Part shown: positions 44,796-55,232 of the stretch, in pieces
Layout: every line of letters begins with the position of its first letter
How positions within the stretch are numbered: the stretch's first letter is position 1
Assembly (NCBI RefSeq): GCF_020103725.1
Contig: NZ_JAHXBG010000005.1
Span: 310,001 to 374,000, forward strand
Length of the DNA stretch: 64,000 nt
Reading direction: 5' to 3'
From: Hyalangium gracile
Lineage (GTDB): Bacteria; Myxococcota; Myxococcia; Myxococcales; Myxococcaceae
Made by a program: the position numbers and the translations under genes
Notes under the pieces: model-generated
What the model saw: only the letters and a program-made list of their open reading frames with translations
Told to the model about the DNA's origin: nothing
The model's database searches: none

Positions 44796-46325
44796 ATGAG
44801 CCTCGACGCGAAGCAGATCGACGCCATCGTCGATCAGGTGGTCCGCAAGCTCTCCAAGGAGCTGTCGGAGCTGCCCCAGCCGGTGCCCGCCCCCGCGCTG
44901 CCGCCGCATGGCCATGCCGATGATCGGCGTGGCAGCGAGCGCCGCTACGGCACCTCTCCCCTGCAGCCCGAGGCCAGGCCCCCCGTGCCCACGGGCCGGG
45001 CCGCCGCCTTCCACCGCGGCCGCAAGGGCATCTTCGACGACCTGGACGCCGCCACCGAGGCCGCGCGCGCCGCCTTCGAGCAGTGGAGCGACGCTCCGCT
45101 GGAGATGCGCGACCGCGTCGTCGAGGCCATGCGAGAGACGACTCGCCGCGCCGCCCGCGAGCTGTCCGAGATGGCGGTGAAGGAGACGGGCCTGGGCCGC
45201 GTGGAGGACAAGATCAAGAAGAACCTCCTGTGCGCCAACAAGACGCCGGGCACGGAGATCCTCCAGCCGCGCGCCTTCACGGGCGACCACGGGCTGACGC
45301 TGCTGGAGCGCGCGCCCTATGGCGTCATCGGCTCCATCACGCCGACCACCAACCCCACCGAGACGATCATCAACAACGGCATCGGGATGATCGCCGGGGG
45401 CAACGCGGTGGTGTTCAACGTCCACCCGAGCGCCAGGAAGGTGAGCGCGCACCACATCCAGCTGCTCAACGAGGCCATCGTCTCGGTGGGCGGGCCGGAG
45501 AACCTCTTGTGCGCGCTGGCCGAGCCGACGATCGACTCGGCGCAGGCGCTGATGAAGCACAAGAACGTGCGGCTGCTGGTGGTGACGGGCGGGCCAGCGG
45601 TGGTGCGCGCGGCGATGAACTCGGGCAAGCGGGCCATCGCGGCCGGCCCGGGCAACCCGCCGGTGGTGGTGGACGAGACGGCGCACCTGGATCGCGCGGC
45701 CCGGGACATCGTGGACGGCGCCTCGCTGGACAACAACATCGTCTGCATCGTGGAGAAGGAAGTGTTCGCGGTGGCCTCCATCGCGGACGAGCTCAAGCAG
45801 CGGATGGAGCGCCACGGCGCCTTCGAGGTGACGGGCGCGGCCATCCACCGGCTGGAGAAGCTGGTGGTGCACGACGGCCACCCGGTGAAGGACTGGGTGG
45901 GCAAGGACGCGGAGAAGATCGCCGAGGCCGCCGGCATCCGGGTGCCCAAGGGCACGCGGCTGCTGTTCGCGGAGGTGGATCCGACGCACTCCTTCGTCCA
46001 GGCGGAGCTGCTGCTGCCGGTGATCGGCTTCGCGCGGATGCGCAACGTGGAGGACTGCATCACCGCCGCCGTGCAGGCCGAGCACGGCTTCGGGCACACC
46101 GCGACGATGCACTCGACGAACCTGGACAACCTCAGCACGATGGCGCGGCTCATCAACACGTCCATCTTCGTGAAGAACGGGCCCTCCTTCGCCGGGCTGG
46201 GGATGACGGGCGAGGGCTACACCTCCTTCACCATCGCCTCGCCGACGGGAGAGGGGCTCACCACGGCGGTGAACTTCACTCGCGAGCGGCGCTGCACGCT
46301 CAAGGACTCGTTCCGCATTGTCTGA
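44796..46325 (+). CDS. CoA-acylating aldehyde dehydrogenase (EutE/PduP-like), microcompartment core enzyme
   Basis: It has 509 residues. It should oxidise an aldehyde to acyl-CoA with NAD+ inside the shell. The catalytic Cys317 lies in DNNIVCIVEKEV, with GVIGSITPTTNPTETIINNGIG and AGPGNPPVVVDE as in EutE/PduP. Residues 1-23 (MSLDAKQIDAIVDQVVRKLS...) form an amphipathic helix followed by a Pro/Gly-rich linker to ~60, the usual encapsulation peptide. No alcohol dehydrogenase, phosphotransacylase or signature aldehyde-generating enzyme is nearby. GGGAG precedes the ATG. Confidence 0.94.
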   Translation: MSLDAKQIDAIVDQVVRKLSKELSELPQPVPAPALPPHGHADDRRGSERRYGTSPLQPEARPPVPTGRAAAFHRGRKGIFDDLDAATEAARAAFEQWSDAPLEMRDRVVEAMRETTRRAARELSEMAVKETGLGRVEDKIKKNLLCANKTPGTEILQPRAFTGDHGLTLLERAPYGVIGSITPTTNPTETIINNGIGMIAGGNAVVFNVHPSARKVSAHHIQLLNEAIVSVGGPENLLCALAEPTIDSAQALMKHKNVRLLVVTGGPAVVRAAMNSGKRAIAAGPGNPPVVVDETAHLDRAARDIVDGASLDNNIVCIVEKEVFAVASIADELKQRMERHGAFEVTGAAIHRLEKLVVHDGHPVKDWVGKDAEKIAEAAGIRVPKGTRLLFAEVDPTHSFVQAELLLPVIGFARMRNVEDCITAAVQAEHGFGHTATMHSTNLDNLSTMARLINTSIFVKNGPSFAGLGMTGEGYTSFTIASPTGEGLTTAVNFTRERRCTLKDSFRIV

Positions 46326-46884
46326 GCCCCTGCCACTTCCCGGCCCCGCGCTGGCGCTGCTGGAGCTGGACTCCATCGCGCGTGGCTACGTCGTGGCCGA
46401 CGCGGTGGTGAAGCGCGCGGCGGTGACGCTGTCGCTCGCGGAGGCGGTGACGCCGGGCAAGTACCTGCTGCTCTTCTCCGGCGAGGTGGCGGAGGTGCAG
46501 GAGTCCTTCCAGGCCGGCGTGGAGACCGCCGGGCGCACCCTGCTGGACAAGCTGCTGCTGCCCATGGCCGCGCAGGGCCTGGTGGACGGCCTGCAGGGCC
46601 GCTTCTCCCGCATCGACGGCGAGAGCGTGGGCATCGTCGAGACGCACACGGTGGCCGCGGCGCTGCTGTGCGCGGACGTGGCGCTCAAACGCGCCGAGGT
46701 GGTGCTGGAGCGGCTCCAGCTCGCTCGGGGCATCGGCGGCAAGGGCGTCTTCGTGCTCTCCGGAGAGCAGCACATGGTGGAGGCGGCGCTCGAGGGCGCG
46801 GCGACGGCGGTGGAGTCCCACCTGCTGCTGACCACGGAGCTCATCCAGCGTCCCAGCCCCGAGCTGCGCGGACGGGTGCTCTAG
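46318..46884 (+). CDS. microcompartment shell protein, tandem BMC-T (non-permuted)
   Basis: It has 188 residues with two canonical BMC domains: ALALLELDSIARGYVVADAVVKRA and then VGIVETHTVAAALLCADVALKRAEV. It resembles the single-layer BMC-T Hoch_5812 of Haliangium. A TTG start at 46318 overlaps the aldehyde dehydrogenase stop by eight bases. The pore segments EAVTPGKY and IGGKGVF replace the hexamer GGG loop, so a different small molecule or an iron-sulphur cluster could pass. It is the last gene of the operon. Confidence 0.93.
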   Translation: MSEPLPLPGPALALLELDSIARGYVVADAVVKRAAVTLSLAEAVTPGKYLLLFSGEVAEVQESFQAGVETAGRTLLDKLLLPMAAQGLVDGLQGRFSRIDGESVGIVETHTVAAALLCADVALKRAEVVLERLQLARGIGGKGVFVLSGEQHMVEAALEGAATAVESHLLLTTELIQRPSPELRGRVL

Positions 46885-47053
46885 CAGCCTACCCTCTCGC
46901 AGATCCAACTTCAGAAGAACGTTTCGCGCGAACGTCCTGCCCGTCTGGCAGCCGACCGATGGCTCCCGCACAACGTACGTTGGTCGACGAATGGGGGTCC
47001 CTCGGGACTTCACGGACTCCCGGTGATTCAGGGGCGAGAGTACACATTTCTAC

Positions 47054-48646
<1,593 letters not shown>

Positions 48647-48653
48647 CCCCCAG

Positions 48654-48700
48654 GGACCGTCCGCTGACACGGACGATTCGTCCGCGTTGGGAGACGGTCC
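48654..48700 (+). terminator. nested hairpin after a kinase gene
   Basis: The outer arms GGACCGTC (48654-48661) and GACGGTCC (48693-48700) are perfect. They enclose a 15-base perfect palindrome CGGACGATTCGTCCG (48670-48684). It begins 8 bases after the kinase stop. There is no T-run, so Rho-dependent ending or mRNA stabilisation is more likely than intrinsic termination. Confidence 0.45.
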
Positions 48701-48740
48701 GGGGAACCGGTGTAATTCCGATGACTTAGAGAGGAGCCGG

Positions 48741-48922
48741 TCCCCACTCAGTGGGGAGCAGCCCGTTCGCCACTCCTGACTCAGTCAGGAGTAGCCACGC
48801 GCCAGTCCCCACTCAGTGGGGAGCAGCCCGTTCTCCACTCCTGACTCAGTCAGGAGTAGCCTCTCGCCGAGTTCCTCTCCGTGGGGAGTAGCCCGTTCGC
48901 CACACCTGACTCAGTCAACTGG
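48741..48922. repeat. 65-bp tandem array of alternating palindromes
   Basis: The unit is palindrome A (TCCCCACTCAGTGGGGA, 17 bases), a 14-base spacer, palindrome B (21 bases, arms ACTCCTGACT/AGTCAGGAGT around C) and a 13-base spacer. A lies at 48741-48757 and 48806-48822, with a decayed copy at 48871-48887. B lies at 48772-48792 and 48837-48857, and at 48902-48922 with only the TGACTCAGTCA core kept. A and B share ACTCAGT. The spacers are also conserved (GCAGCCCGTTC). It sits in a 313-base gene-free gap. No cas genes or transposase are nearby; function unknown. Confidence 0.9.
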
Positions 48923-48959
48923 ATGACGCCCTCAATATCGTCGTCACGGGGTGCAAACG

Positions 48960-49718
48960 ATGACGACGCAAAGCAGCCTCGGCATCATCGTCTACGCGCC
49001 TGCTCTGGTAGGCAATGACCCGCGGACGCTCGATAGCGTCCATGGGATGGAAAAGGCGCTCTCCGGCTTGCGCCTGGAGTGGCGGCTCTCCGACAGCGGG
49101 CGCCCCATCGCATTGCCGCAGCGCGATGCGTGGCTCGCAGAAAAGACGCGGGACGGGAAATTCCCTATCCTGTGTAACGGGGATGAGAGCTACCCCGTGA
49201 CGATTAATGGGAGGGGAAGAGATGGGCTTTTCAGCCCAGGCGGTCAGCCCCTGTTTGAGGTGCATGCGGAACTGCCACTGGACGAGCGCGTGAGTGCGTC
49301 GGCGGCGGCTGTGCTCGAGGGCGTGGCGGAGGGGGCGTGTGCGCTGTGGGGGGAGGCGACGCCATACGCCGCTGCGGTGGACATCGCGTATCAGACAGCC
49401 CCCACGCAGGAGGGGCCGCCGTCCCCACGCCGGGGGCTGCCCGCCCTGAAGCTCTTCGAGCACATCCGCTCGCCTGAAATTCCCGCTTACCTCGGGTGGC
49501 TGAACTATTGGTCGGCCGCTGCCGCACGCGCCATCGGATTCCCAGCCCCCGCGCGCGACGCCGAGCTGCTCTCGCGGGCGCGGCGCACGGCGTCGGGCGG
49601 GTGGGTGGTGCAGCTCACGGAGGCACCGCTCGAGCTCGACACCCCCGCCCACCTGGACGCGCTGAAGCGCGCCTACGAGCGCTTCCCGGAGATCGGCGGG
49701 CGCGTCACTCCGCGCTGA
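48960..49718 (+). CDS. DUF5953-like protein
   Basis: It has 252 residues without a signal peptide or membrane segment. Wording such as HGMEKALSGLRLEWRLS, FPILCNGDESYPVTI and LSRARRTASGGWVVQLTEAP resembles, from memory, the DUF5953 family found almost only in myxobacteria. Its role is unknown; the size, orphan location and patchy spread would suit an immunity or accessory protein. ATG 48960 was chosen over GTG 48951. The first ~300 bases are less GC-biased in third codon positions than neighbouring genes, so recent acquisition is possible. Confidence 0.6.
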   Translation: MTTQSSLGIIVYAPALVGNDPRTLDSVHGMEKALSGLRLEWRLSDSGRPIALPQRDAWLAEKTRDGKFPILCNGDESYPVTINGRGRDGLFSPGGQPLFEVHAELPLDERVSASAAAVLEGVAEGACALWGEATPYAAAVDIAYQTAPTQEGPPSPRRGLPALKLFEHIRSPEIPAYLGWLNYWSAAAARAIGFPAPARDAELLSRARRTASGGWVVQLTEAPLELDTPAHLDALKRAYERFPEIGGRVTPR

Positions 49719-49910
49719 GGGGACTGCTGCTCTCCCTAGCTGCTGTCTGCGAGATATGGGGCAGGCGGTCCCCGAAACCCACGCCAAAGGGGGAGGCACT
49801 CGGGGAGGGAGGAGGTGGCGTCACGCCCCCTTGGCGGCGTGCATAACTTGAAGTGTTGGAGTACTCATGTTCGTTCCGGAGGGCCACGCCGATACGCTGG
49901 GGTTTCGGCC

Positions 49911-52283
49911 ATGATGGAGGAGCCTACGAGGGGAATGGCGCTCGGAGAGCTGCTCGCGCGGTTTCGGCAGCGGCTCATCGCCTCCTGGCTGGAGCGCGCC
50001 GAGCAGCGGCTGCATCCGCCGCTGAGCCGGGCCGCACTGGCGGACAGCATGCCCGGGTTCGTGGATGAGCTCGTCCGCCGGTTGGGCGCCAGCCCTCCCG
50101 GCGCGGGCCCGCGCGCCGCGCCCGAGAGGGGCTCGGCGCCGGTCCGTGTCCCTTCGCGCGTGCCCGAGGGGGCCAGCCTCGAAGTCATCCTGTCGGAATA
50201 TGGCCTGCTGCGCGAGTCCATCCTGGAGCTCGTCGAGGAGTTCGGGCTGTCGATGACGGTGGGCGAGGTGCGCGTGCTCTCCCTCTGCCTCGAGCAGGCC
50301 ATGGCGGGAGCGGCCTTCCACGCCTTCCAGCAACGCGAGGCGGAAGCGGAGGTGGCCCTGGCGCGGATGCGGCAGCTCGTCGACGCCAACATCGTGGGCC
50401 TCATCTTCTGGGATCTCGAAGGGGACATCACGGACGCCAACGAAGTCTTCCTCTCCTCCGTCGGCTACACGCGGCGGGAGCTGGAGGCGGGGCTCGTCAA
50501 CTGGCGCAGCCTCACCCCGCCGGAGTGGCTGGAGCAGGATCAGCAACTGGTGGCGGAGCTGCTCGCGACGGGGAAGCATCGGCCCGCCGAGAAGGAGTAT
50601 TTCCGCAAGGACGGGAGCCGGGTGCCCATCGTGGTGGCCTCCACCTTCTATCCGGGCAGCAAGCGCGAGGGCGTGGGCTTCGTCCTGGACATCAGCACCC
50701 GCAAGCAGGTGGAGACGGCGCTGCGCGAGAGCGAGGCGCGAGCACGCGCGGTCGCCGCCGCGGCCGAGTCCGAGCGGGCCTTGCTCGATGCCATCCTCGA
50801 GGCGGCGCCCGTGGGCATCATCGTCGCGGATGCCAATGGCCGCATCCTGCGCATGAACTCCGCCAACGCGCGCTTGTGGGGCCCCGCGCCCCTCTCCGAG
50901 AGCGTGGAGGCCTACCGGGACTGGCAGGGGCGGTGGGCCGACGGCTCGGAGCGGCACGGCCGCCCCGTGCAGCCCGCGGAGTGGGCGCTGTCGCGAGCCC
51001 TGCGCGGAGAGGTGACGCCGGGGGACGTGGTGGAGATCGTCCCCTTCGACGCGCCCGGGGCGCGCCGGACCATGGTGAACTCCGGCGCGCCGGTGCGGAC
51101 CCCGGAGGGGCGCATCATCGGAGGCGTGGTCGCGCAGATGGACATCACCGCGCGCCTGCACGCCGAGACCGCGTTGCGCGAGAGCGAGGCCCGCTTCCGG
51201 GCGCTCGCCGACAACATCTCGCAGCTGGCCTGGATGGCGGACGCGACAGGCTTCATCTCCTGGTACAACCGCCGCTGGTACGAATACACCGGCACCACCT
51301 ACGAGCAGATGCGGGGCTGGGGGTGGAGGGCCGTGCATGATCCCGCGCACCTGCCGCGGGTGGAGGAGCGCTTCCGGCAGGCCATCCACTCCGGGCAGGA
51401 GTGGGAGGACACCTTCCCGCTGCGCGGCAGGGACGGGCGGTTGCGCTGGTTCCTGTCCCGGGCGATGCCCGTGCGAGACGAGCAGGGGCAGGTCATCCGC
51501 TGGTTCGGCACCAACACCGACGTGGAGGAGCATCGCCGCCAGGAGGCCGCGCTGCGCGAGGCCGTGCAGGCCCGCGATGTGTTCCTCTCCGTGGCGGCGC
51601 ATGAGCTGAAGACGCCGATCACCAGCCTCGCCCTGCGCCTGGCGCAGTTGCGCAAGGACACGGAGGCGGAGCCGGAGGGCCGCGCGTCGAGCTCCTCCAC
51701 GCTCCGCCGCCTGGAGGCCGCCGAGAGCCAGGTGCGCAGGCTGAAGGGCCTGGTGAACAGCCTGATTGACGTGTCGAGCATCGCCGGCGAGGGGCTCTCG
51801 GTCACGCTCGAGGAGATCGACGTGGCGGAGGTCGTCCGAGACGTCACCCGGGCCATGGCTCCCCAGGCCGAGCGCATGGGCTCACCCCTGGAGGTGAGGG
51901 TGTGTGAGCGCGCCCTGGGCCGGTTCGATCGGGAGCGGTTGGGGCAGGTGCTGAGGAGCCTGCTGGGCAACGCCATCAAGTTCGGGCCCGGCAAGCCTAT
52001 CCGCGTCGAGCTGGACATGGAGGGCCCATGGGCGCGGCTGCGCGTCCGTGACGAGGGTATCGGCATCGCCCCCGAGACGCTGGGCCGGCTCTTCGGGAAG
52101 TTCGAGCGCGGCGTGCCGGAGCGGCACTACGGGGGCCTGGGACTGGGGCTGTACGTGACCCGGCACCTCATCGAGGCCATGGGCGGCACGGTGCGGGTGG
52201 AGAGTGCCCTCGGGCAAGGCGCCACGTTCATCGTCGAGCTGCCCCTGCTCGGCGCGCCCTGCCTGGAGGGCCAGGACCGCTAG
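49911..52283 (+). CDS. multi-PAS sensor histidine kinase with RsbRD-like N-terminus
   Basis: It has 790 residues. Residues ~10-145 look like an RsbR/RsbRD N-terminal helical domain (LLARFRQRLIASWLERAEQ). Three PAS domains follow (~150-270, ~285-415, ~420-545), and then HisKA with His564 (AAHELKTPITSLALRLAQL) and HATPase_c (LLGNAIKFG, VRDEGIGIAPE, YGGLGLGLYV). It is cytoplasmic, with repeated ETALRESEAR linker helices. No response regulator is adjacent. The ATG at 49911 is directly followed by a second ATG. It is probably a stress- or redox-sensing orphan kinase. Confidence 0.92.
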   Translation: MMEEPTRGMALGELLARFRQRLIASWLERAEQRLHPPLSRAALADSMPGFVDELVRRLGASPPGAGPRAAPERGSAPVRVPSRVPEGASLEVILSEYGLLRESILELVEEFGLSMTVGEVRVLSLCLEQAMAGAAFHAFQQREAEAEVALARMRQLVDANIVGLIFWDLEGDITDANEVFLSSVGYTRRELEAGLVNWRSLTPPEWLEQDQQLVAELLATGKHRPAEKEYFRKDGSRVPIVVASTFYPGSKREGVGFVLDISTRKQVETALRESEARARAVAAAAESERALLDAILEAAPVGIIVADANGRILRMNSANARLWGPAPLSESVEAYRDWQGRWADGSERHGRPVQPAEWALSRALRGEVTPGDVVEIVPFDAPGARRTMVNSGAPVRTPEGRIIGGVVAQMDITARLHAETALRESEARFRALADNISQLAWMADATGFISWYNRRWYEYTGTTYEQMRGWGWRAVHDPAHLPRVEERFRQAIHSGQEWEDTFPLRGRDGRLRWFLSRAMPVRDEQGQVIRWFGTNTDVEEHRRQEAALREAVQARDVFLSVAAHELKTPITSLALRLAQLRKDTEAEPEGRASSSSTLRRLEAAESQVRRLKGLVNSLIDVSSIAGEGLSVTLEEIDVAEVVRDVTRAMAPQAERMGSPLEVRVCERALGRFDRERLGQVLRSLLGNAIKFGPGKPIRVELDMEGPWARLRVRDEGIGIAPETLGRLFGKFERGVPERHYGGLGLGLYVTRHLIEAMGGTVRVESALGQGATFIVELPLLGAPCLEGQDR

Positions 52284-52395
52284 CGCGAGGGCTCCCACCT
52301 CTGCATGGGCCTTGTGAGCAGCCCAACCCTCCAGCAAGGCTAGAGGCAGTTCACCGTCGAACGTAGGCCACCCGAGCGAGTATCCTGGCGAACGG

Positions 52396-53535
52396 ATGTT
52401 GGGTACCGCTGTCGCCATGCCGAGCACTGGGAAGAGAGCTTCCATCGCGACCAGGAATACGAAAACGCGCCCCGAGCGTGCCAGTACGGACCAGAGCCTG
52501 CGCTCCGAGCGGGAGAAGGCCGATCTCGAGTACGACAAGCGGCAGACGGCGATTGATGAGGCGGAAGATGCCGCCATCCACAAGGCCCGGGGCAAGGCGG
52601 ATAAGAACTTACGCGCGGCCCGCCACCGCGCGGATTCGGAGCTGACACGGAGCAAGACACCCGTGAAAGCCCGGGAGAAGCTTTCCCGGGAGCGGGCGAA
52701 TGAGGACACCGCGCTACAGGAGGAGCGGGCCACCGCTGATGAGGCGCGGCGGGACGAGCGCGCGGAGCGCAAGCGTGCCCTGGCTGCGCTCCTTCACCTG
52801 GAACGAGAGGCCACCGACAAACACCTGCTGCTCGAGCGGCTGCGCTCCGATGAAGGGCTGGTGACGCGGGAGCAGATCCTGGAGATGGTCAACCACGATT
52901 TGTTCTCACTGCTCGGGGGCATCGCTCTACAGGCGGACCTTCTCCTTCAGAATGCCGCCGAGGACGCGGTGGGCAGGAAGACAGCGACAGCCGCCAGGTA
53001 CATCCAGCGCTTCACCGCCGGAATGAAGCGGCTGATCGGCGACCTGGTGGATGTGGCCAGCCTCGACGCGGGCAAGCTCCGCGTCACTCCCGTGCAGCAG
53101 GACGCTACCGAGCTCGTGCGGGAGTCCGTCGAGGCGTTCCTCCCCCTGGCCCGTGCCCAGGGGCTCGCTCTCGAGGCGCGGACTGGAGAGAAGAAGGTGA
53201 TGGCGAAGCTCGATCATGACCGCGTCCTCCAGGTCCTCGCCAACCTGCTGAGCAATGCCATCAAGTTCACCCCGAAGGGAGGCAGGATCTCGATTCGAGT
53301 CGAGCCGGCCGCTCAGGGCGTTCTCTTCTCCGTGACGGACACCGGCTCGGGAATCCCGAGCGAGCAGCTGGAGGCCGTGTTCGAGCGTTACTGGCAGGCC
53401 CACAACGGGGGCCCAAGAGGGCTGGGACTTGGGCTCTACATCTCCAAGGGCATCGTGGACGCCCATGGGGGACGGATCTGGGTTGAGAGTCAGCCAGGCA
53501 AGGGCAGCACCTTCTCGTTCACGATTCCGGGGTGA
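52396..53535 (+). CDS. histidine kinase with charged coiled-coil N-terminus
   Basis: It has 379 residues. Residues ~20-150 are a long, highly charged helical region (EKADLEYDKRQTAIDEAEDA...) that predicts coiled coil and lacks any PAS or membrane segment. HisKA has phospho-acceptor His167 in MVNHDLFSLLGGIALQ, and HATPase_c shows LLSNAIKFTPKGG, TDTGSGIP and GLGLGLYISK. The long charged helix may be the sensor through a partner protein. ATG 52396 is used; ATG 52417 is possible. No response regulator is adjacent. Confidence 0.9.
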   Translation: MLGTAVAMPSTGKRASIATRNTKTRPERASTDQSLRSEREKADLEYDKRQTAIDEAEDAAIHKARGKADKNLRAARHRADSELTRSKTPVKAREKLSRERANEDTALQEERATADEARRDERAERKRALAALLHLEREATDKHLLLERLRSDEGLVTREQILEMVNHDLFSLLGGIALQADLLLQNAAEDAVGRKTATAARYIQRFTAGMKRLIGDLVDVASLDAGKLRVTPVQQDATELVRESVEAFLPLARAQGLALEARTGEKKVMAKLDHDRVLQVLANLLSNAIKFTPKGGRISIRVEPAAQGVLFSVTDTGSGIPSEQLEAVFERYWQAHNGGPRGLGLGLYISKGIVDAHGGRIWVESQPGKGSTFSFTIPG

Positions 53536-53541
53536 CGGTGC

Positions 53542-55212
53542 TCAGGCGCGTCGGTGCCGCAGCGCCAGCAGCTCCCAGTCGATCTCGTGGCCGTTGGTGT
53601 GCTTGCGCAGGACGCCGAAGCGGGCCAGCGCATGGCTGCGCCGGTTCCCCGGCACGAAGTAGTCGATGGAGTCCACGTCCCAGTAGGACAGGTGCGTCGG
53701 ATCCCGGAAGGCTTCGTCGTGGTGGCGGTCGGGCAGCCGGATCCGGATCACCGCGTTGTGCCGGGCGATGCGCCAGAGCTCCTCGAGGATCTGCACCTTG
53801 TGCGCCACGTGCTCCAGGACGTGGTGCGCGACGATCTCGTCGAACGCGTCATCCTCGAAGGGCAGCCGGGGGTTGAACGGGTTGAGCTCGGCGGACACGT
53901 CGAAGCCCGGCAGCGGCTTCGGGCTGAAGTTGAGGTAGCCGGACCTCATGTCTGGCTCGTAGCCGAAGTTGAGGCGCCGCGCGGCCTGGGGCTCGAGCAG
54001 CCGCAGGAGATCTCCCCGGAGCTGCTTCAGCCCCAGGTTCCGGGACGCGAACGTCCGCGCGTTCGCGCTCATCCGCAGCCGTCGCTCCGGCTCGCGGTGG
54101 AGCAGCTCGCAGTAGCGCTTGAACTCCTCGTTGCTGTCGCAGAGAAACCCGTTGTGGCCGTGGATCACCTGATCCACGAGGCCGCCCCGGTTCTCGACGA
54201 CGGGCACCACGCCGGCGGCCATGGCCTCCGTGACGGTGCGGCACCAGCCCTCGTGCCAGGTCGCCTCGTCCGTCTTGAAGAGGAGCACGTCGAGCCGCGA
54301 CAGGAGCTGCTCCACGGGCACCGCGCCGTTCTCCAGGAAGCGCACGCGCGGCGGCAAGGAGACCCCTCGGAACTTCCCTGGGATGCCCATGCACACGAAC
54401 TCGCTGTCCGGGATGTCGATGCTCGACAGCAGCTCGAGGAAGTCGTCCGAGTACTTGCTGTCATCCCCGCGGCTCCAGCGCCCGATCCGGAACGTGCCGT
54501 CCTCCGCGCGGCGGACGGCGCCGTAGCGCTCGGTATCGACCCTCGGGTGGATGATGGAGCAGGACTCGAAGTCCTGGAGCTCGACGCCCGGCGTGTTGTG
54601 GAGGCTGAAGCTGCTGGCGAAGACGAGGCGCGAGACGGCCCGGCCTCGCAGGTGGTGGTAGCGCTCCACCCACGCGCCGCACAGCCCTGGCGTGTGGAGC
54701 CAGGCGCACAGCATGACGCCCGGGGGCGCCTCGCGGAAGCGCACGTACTCCCCTCGGAGCCGCTCATCATTCCCCACGCAGTGGTAGAAGACGCCGCGCA
54801 GCGCGGGGGTGACGTCATCCTCGGTGACGAGCGAGTTCCGACGCACCTCGATCCCCTGCCCTTCCACCTGGGCCAGCAGCTCGGTCGAGAGCCATGCGTC
54901 GCGATTGATGAAGAAGACGTGGCGGTACTCGGGCAGCGCGCGAGCACAGTCGACGGCGCAGAGAACATCTCCGGCCACGTACAGCCCTTGGAGCTGATGG
55001 TAGAGGGTGGCGTGCATTTCGGTCCCCGTCGGGAACGATAGCAGCACGGTCCGACGCGACTGATGCAGGTGCAGGGCGAGAACACGAATGCCTCGCGCCG
55101 CGTTGACACGGGTCGAGCCCTCTCGGTACCTTGCCCTCTGCTCAGCCGGGGAGAGCCCCCGGATCACGGAAGCCGCGCGAGCAATTGGAGCGCCTCTCTT
55201 GTAGCGGCGCAT
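53542..55212 (-). CDS. glycosyltransferase-methyltransferase fusion protein
   Basis: It has 556 residues. The first ~400 are a GT-B/family-4 glycosyltransferase with the C-terminal nucleotide-sugar motif EGWCRTVTEAMAAGVVPVVEN (E-x7-E). The last ~150 form a Methyltransf_11-like domain (LPFEDDAFDEIVAHHVLEHV, then IRIRLPDRHHDEAFRDPTHLSYWD), without the full motif I glycine loop, so catalysis is uncertain. It may build and cap a surface glycan. ATG 55212 is chosen; its start lies 20 bases from a divergent small gene in front of the eCIS cargo gene. Confidence 0.83.
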   Translation of the reverse strand: MRRYKRGAPIARAASVIRGLSPAEQRARYREGSTRVNAARGIRVLALHLHQSRRTVLLSFPTGTEMHATLYHQLQGLYVAGDVLCAVDCARALPEYRHVFFINRDAWLSTELLAQVEGQGIEVRRNSLVTEDDVTPALRGVFYHCVGNDERLRGEYVRFREAPPGVMLCAWLHTPGLCGAWVERYHHLRGRAVSRLVFASSFSLHNTPGVELQDFESCSIIHPRVDTERYGAVRRAEDGTFRIGRWSRGDDSKYSDDFLELLSSIDIPDSEFVCMGIPGKFRGVSLPPRVRFLENGAVPVEQLLSRLDVLLFKTDEATWHEGWCRTVTEAMAAGVVPVVENRGGLVDQVIHGHNGFLCDSNEEFKRYCELLHREPERRLRMSANARTFASRNLGLKQLRGDLLRLLEPQAARRLNFGYEPDMRSGYLNFSPKPLPGFDVSAELNPFNPRLPFEDDAFDEIVAHHVLEHVAHKVQILEELWRIARHNAVIRIRLPDRHHDEAFRDPTHLSYWDVDSIDYFVPGNRRSHALARFGVLRKHTNGHEIDWELLALRHRRA

Positions 55213-55232
55213 CGTGCCCCCGGAGGTGCATG

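Noticed and set aside
48741-48922. CRISPR array
   Set aside because: The repeats are palindromes with conserved, not unique, spacers; only about three units and no cas genes.
49783-49835. GCCAAAGGGGG / CCCCCTTGGC inverted repeat as a terminator after the DUF5953-like gene
   Set aside because: The arms are over 30 bases apart, imperfect and lack a T-run, so support is too weak.
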